From positions 1 through 64,000 of the forward strand of contig JBDREX010000009.1 of NCBI GenBank assembly GCA_043819345.1: a DNA stretch of 64,000 nucleotides, written 5' to 3'. Position numbers and translations under genes: made by a program. The DNA comes from CAYRDK01 sp043819345. Its GTDB lineage: Bacteria; Omnitrophota; Gorgyraeia; Velamenicoccales; Velamenicoccaceae. Numbering within the stretch: the stretch's first letter is position 1; every line of letters starts with the position of its first letter. The notes beneath the pieces are model-generated. The model searched no databases and had not been told where the DNA came from. It saw only the letters and a program-made list of their open reading frames with translations. Shown in pieces: positions 58,201 to 61,200 of the stretch.

Positions 58201-61200
58201 AAGAAAACATAATAACCTAATACCGTCGTCAACAAACACATCATCCCTTTATCTGTCAGGCGCGCATAAACGCCGGTGTCACTCCTAAAAGTAGAAACAA
58301 AAAGTTTTTGGATTATCTGCTCATCCATATCAATGGGTGAAGACAACTTAATATCTTCTGTTGGCTGCGCTAGGATCTGCTCAATAAGACTTATAGCATA
58401 CGGCATGGCTACTGACATCTTACACCTTAAAGAGCCGTATGTTTCATGCCCGTCCAAAGGCTCATAATCCTGCGGATACGAAGGCTCAATGTCCTGAACA
58501 GGCGAAATCCGTTCAACACGCCTGTTTAACCCAAGAAAAGAAAGATCCCTCAACACTCTGAGCCGCTGAGTTTCCTTCATAACAAAAATAAGGCCGCACT
58601 CGGCATAATCCTCATTCGTGACAACTTGAGGCTTATGTTTGGCGAGAAAAGCGTTTTTATCAAGCGCCTGCCTCAAATAGTCAACATCCTGCGGCGGCTC
58701 AAACCCTCTTGAACGCACCTCAACCTTATCCGAAAAACCAAAAGCAAGCAGCTCTTTTTCAAGCTCATCTTTAGCTAATGGCGATCTTTCCTGATTATGT
58801 TTACACATCACAAGCACAACTAACGAACTTGAAAAAACAGCTTTTTCCAAATCCTCAGGCACAAAAACAATGCCACCGGCTTTATTAATTAACTGCTTAG
58901 CCATGTTAAATCTCCCTGTCTGGAGATATAAAATACCCGACTTCAACAAAAGATTTTCAGGAGGAAATTTTTTAAGATAAGCCTTTTCTACGACAGATGT
59001 CAAAAGTTCAATGGCACGTTTTTCACCCCAGTTAACCCCGTGAATTTTAAAATCATTATCGTCTAGATCATAAAATTCAACCAACTCCCATAACGCGGCT
59101 TCTTCAAAAGACTTTAGAACATCCGGCATAACATCAAAAAGCTGATCGGCCCAACCTGTAAACAATACCTTGTGCTGAAGATCATAGAGATCATACCGGC
59201 CAAATAAAATTTTTGAAATATCTAGTGCCTGACAGTAATGCTCAATCGCGTCATGGCAAACAACCTCAAGAAAATATCTGGTCATCATAGGCACAGAAAA
59301 ACTCTTCATAAGCCCATTCTGGCTTAAAAAATTATCCTTTCGGCAAAGAACAAGGCTTGTCTCATAATCAACTGTTTCAGCGTTATGCTTCATTAAACTG
59401 TGATATAAAGAATAATGCATGCGCACATCTGCCTGATAATCATAGAAAGCGGCACTACTGGCATATAACTCACCCATTCGTTGATCTGTCTGAAATATTT
59501 TATTAAAATAGAAATTTTTTCTGGCACTAAAATACAATGGAAAGAGATTGAAAAGAGGGAGAAGGAATTCTAATATATAAGGAGGGGCATGATCCTTTAG
59601 ATGAATCAAGAATATCGTTAATACGTGATTGACTTTTTCACAAGCAACCTTACCTTGATATACTTGTGTAGCCGCAAAATCATTATCTCGCGATTTTTTT
59701 ATAGCCAAAACAATCTTCAACGATCCTAAACAATTCACACGAGCCCCGAAAACAGGAAATGATTTTTTAGAAAAAGGTGGAACGTCCTTGTTTTGACGGT
59801 CAGATAACGGAGAGCTACCGCCATCTTGATGCTCCAAATCCAATAAATAATTTCTCTCTCTAGCCCGCACCTCCTCCTGTTGTTGCACTTTCAGGTAGAT
59901 GCTCTCAATATACTTCTCAACCTGTTTTGGCAATAAACCAGATTCCCGAATAATATCAGACAATTCAGTCCCATACGTCTTGATAATTGCTAACTCATCC
60001 TCATGTAAATGATCTTTAACAGACAAGAACTCCTCTAGGGTTAATATCGCTTCATTAATATAAATTTCCTCTCTGACTCTTGAGGCCTTCTTTCTGGAGA
60101 CCATAATAAGCGGCTCATTAATTTTTTGTAGGTGCTTATTCACCGCAAGTAAAGCCCTTCTGAGTTTCTTGACATCCAGGGAGACCTCCTTGGCTAGAGC
60201 CTCTACACTGTTCCATTCAAAACTCTTAAGCTCCCTACCTCTAAAAACAGCCCACTGACAGAGCACAACCACTTCCCTTCTGATGGAACAGACAATTTCT
60301 TCTCTCTTTTGCTCAAGAAGCAAACAATTAACCTGATCAATATGAACAGATACAGTTCCCGCGCTAATAAGGGCCTGCAAAGCAATGTCCTTCTGACATA
60401 TAATAAGCTTCTTCTGTTCTGGAGAACGCTCAATAGCCCACCTATACAACCTATAAAAACCATCATCTTCATGGACAGAAACACCTTTTTTCTTATTCCG
60501 TAGCATCTGCCTATTGACAGCAGACAAGTTCCTTCGCACAGCCTTAACGGGAATTTTTAAAACTTTCGCGATATCAACCGGAGCCCATAAACGCACGCCA
60601 TTTTTAGAGCTTTCTTTAACGCCCCACCTATAGATCAAATTAAAATAATACTTTGGATCCTTTATTTTAATTTCAGAAAACCCTTCCCGCACAAGGGCTT
60701 TGTTCACTTTCGGCAGCTGAACAGAAACGGTCGTATCATTCAACTTAAGTTCTCGCGCCAAATTGATTTGTGTCCACCTCTTATAGACCTCTGTACTTTT
60801 TCTTTCTTTAGCCCATTGAAATAATTTTGCAAAAGTTTCACTCTTAGATAAAGAAATAAGGATGGGGCTGCGGCCCTCACTCAAAAGCCGATTATTAACC
60901 TTATTAAACTGACCTATCAAACCCGTATAACCCAACCCTAAGTGACTGGCCAAAGCCTTTTTAGACCATCGTATCAACTCCTCTTCAGGCCCCCTATTAA
61001 TGGCCCACTGATAAATAATCTTAAAAATCTCGCTTAAAAAAGAAGCATCATCCAGCTCTTCAATCTCAATCACATGTAATCCCTCAAGGCCTGCCTGAAA
61101 ACACATTCGGCTCGTGCTGCTTTGAGGAGCCGCAGAAGAACTTTCAGATATAGATTGTTCCATCTTCTTCTTATCTTGATACTCAGACAATGGGGAAGAT

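Larger units (their letters stand above)
4969..59591 (-). repeat. Dispersed His-(Ala/Gly)-Pro-Pro linker motif accompanying the tags
   Basis: HAPP or HGPP occurs in tag-bearing linkers: DHAPPY (59591-59580, about 70 residues after a tag), AHAPPE (23549-23538, between tags at 23603 and 23489), SHAPPL (16328-16317, about 15 residues before the tag at 16271) and IHGPPL (4980-4969, before the tag at 4899). A weaker relative, KAPPAEYYFAP, lies near 28900 before the tag at 28793. The surrounding peptide is hydrophobic, rich in Phe, Cys and Ser, and unlike the flanking domains. Confidence 0.55.

Noticed and set aside
4969..59591. Plus-strand GGAGG-ATG look-alikes opposite the HAPP codons (for example 59581-59591)
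   Set aside because: They are the reverse complement of CAT-GCC-CCT-CCT; spacing to ATG is too short for translation start and no coding frame follows.
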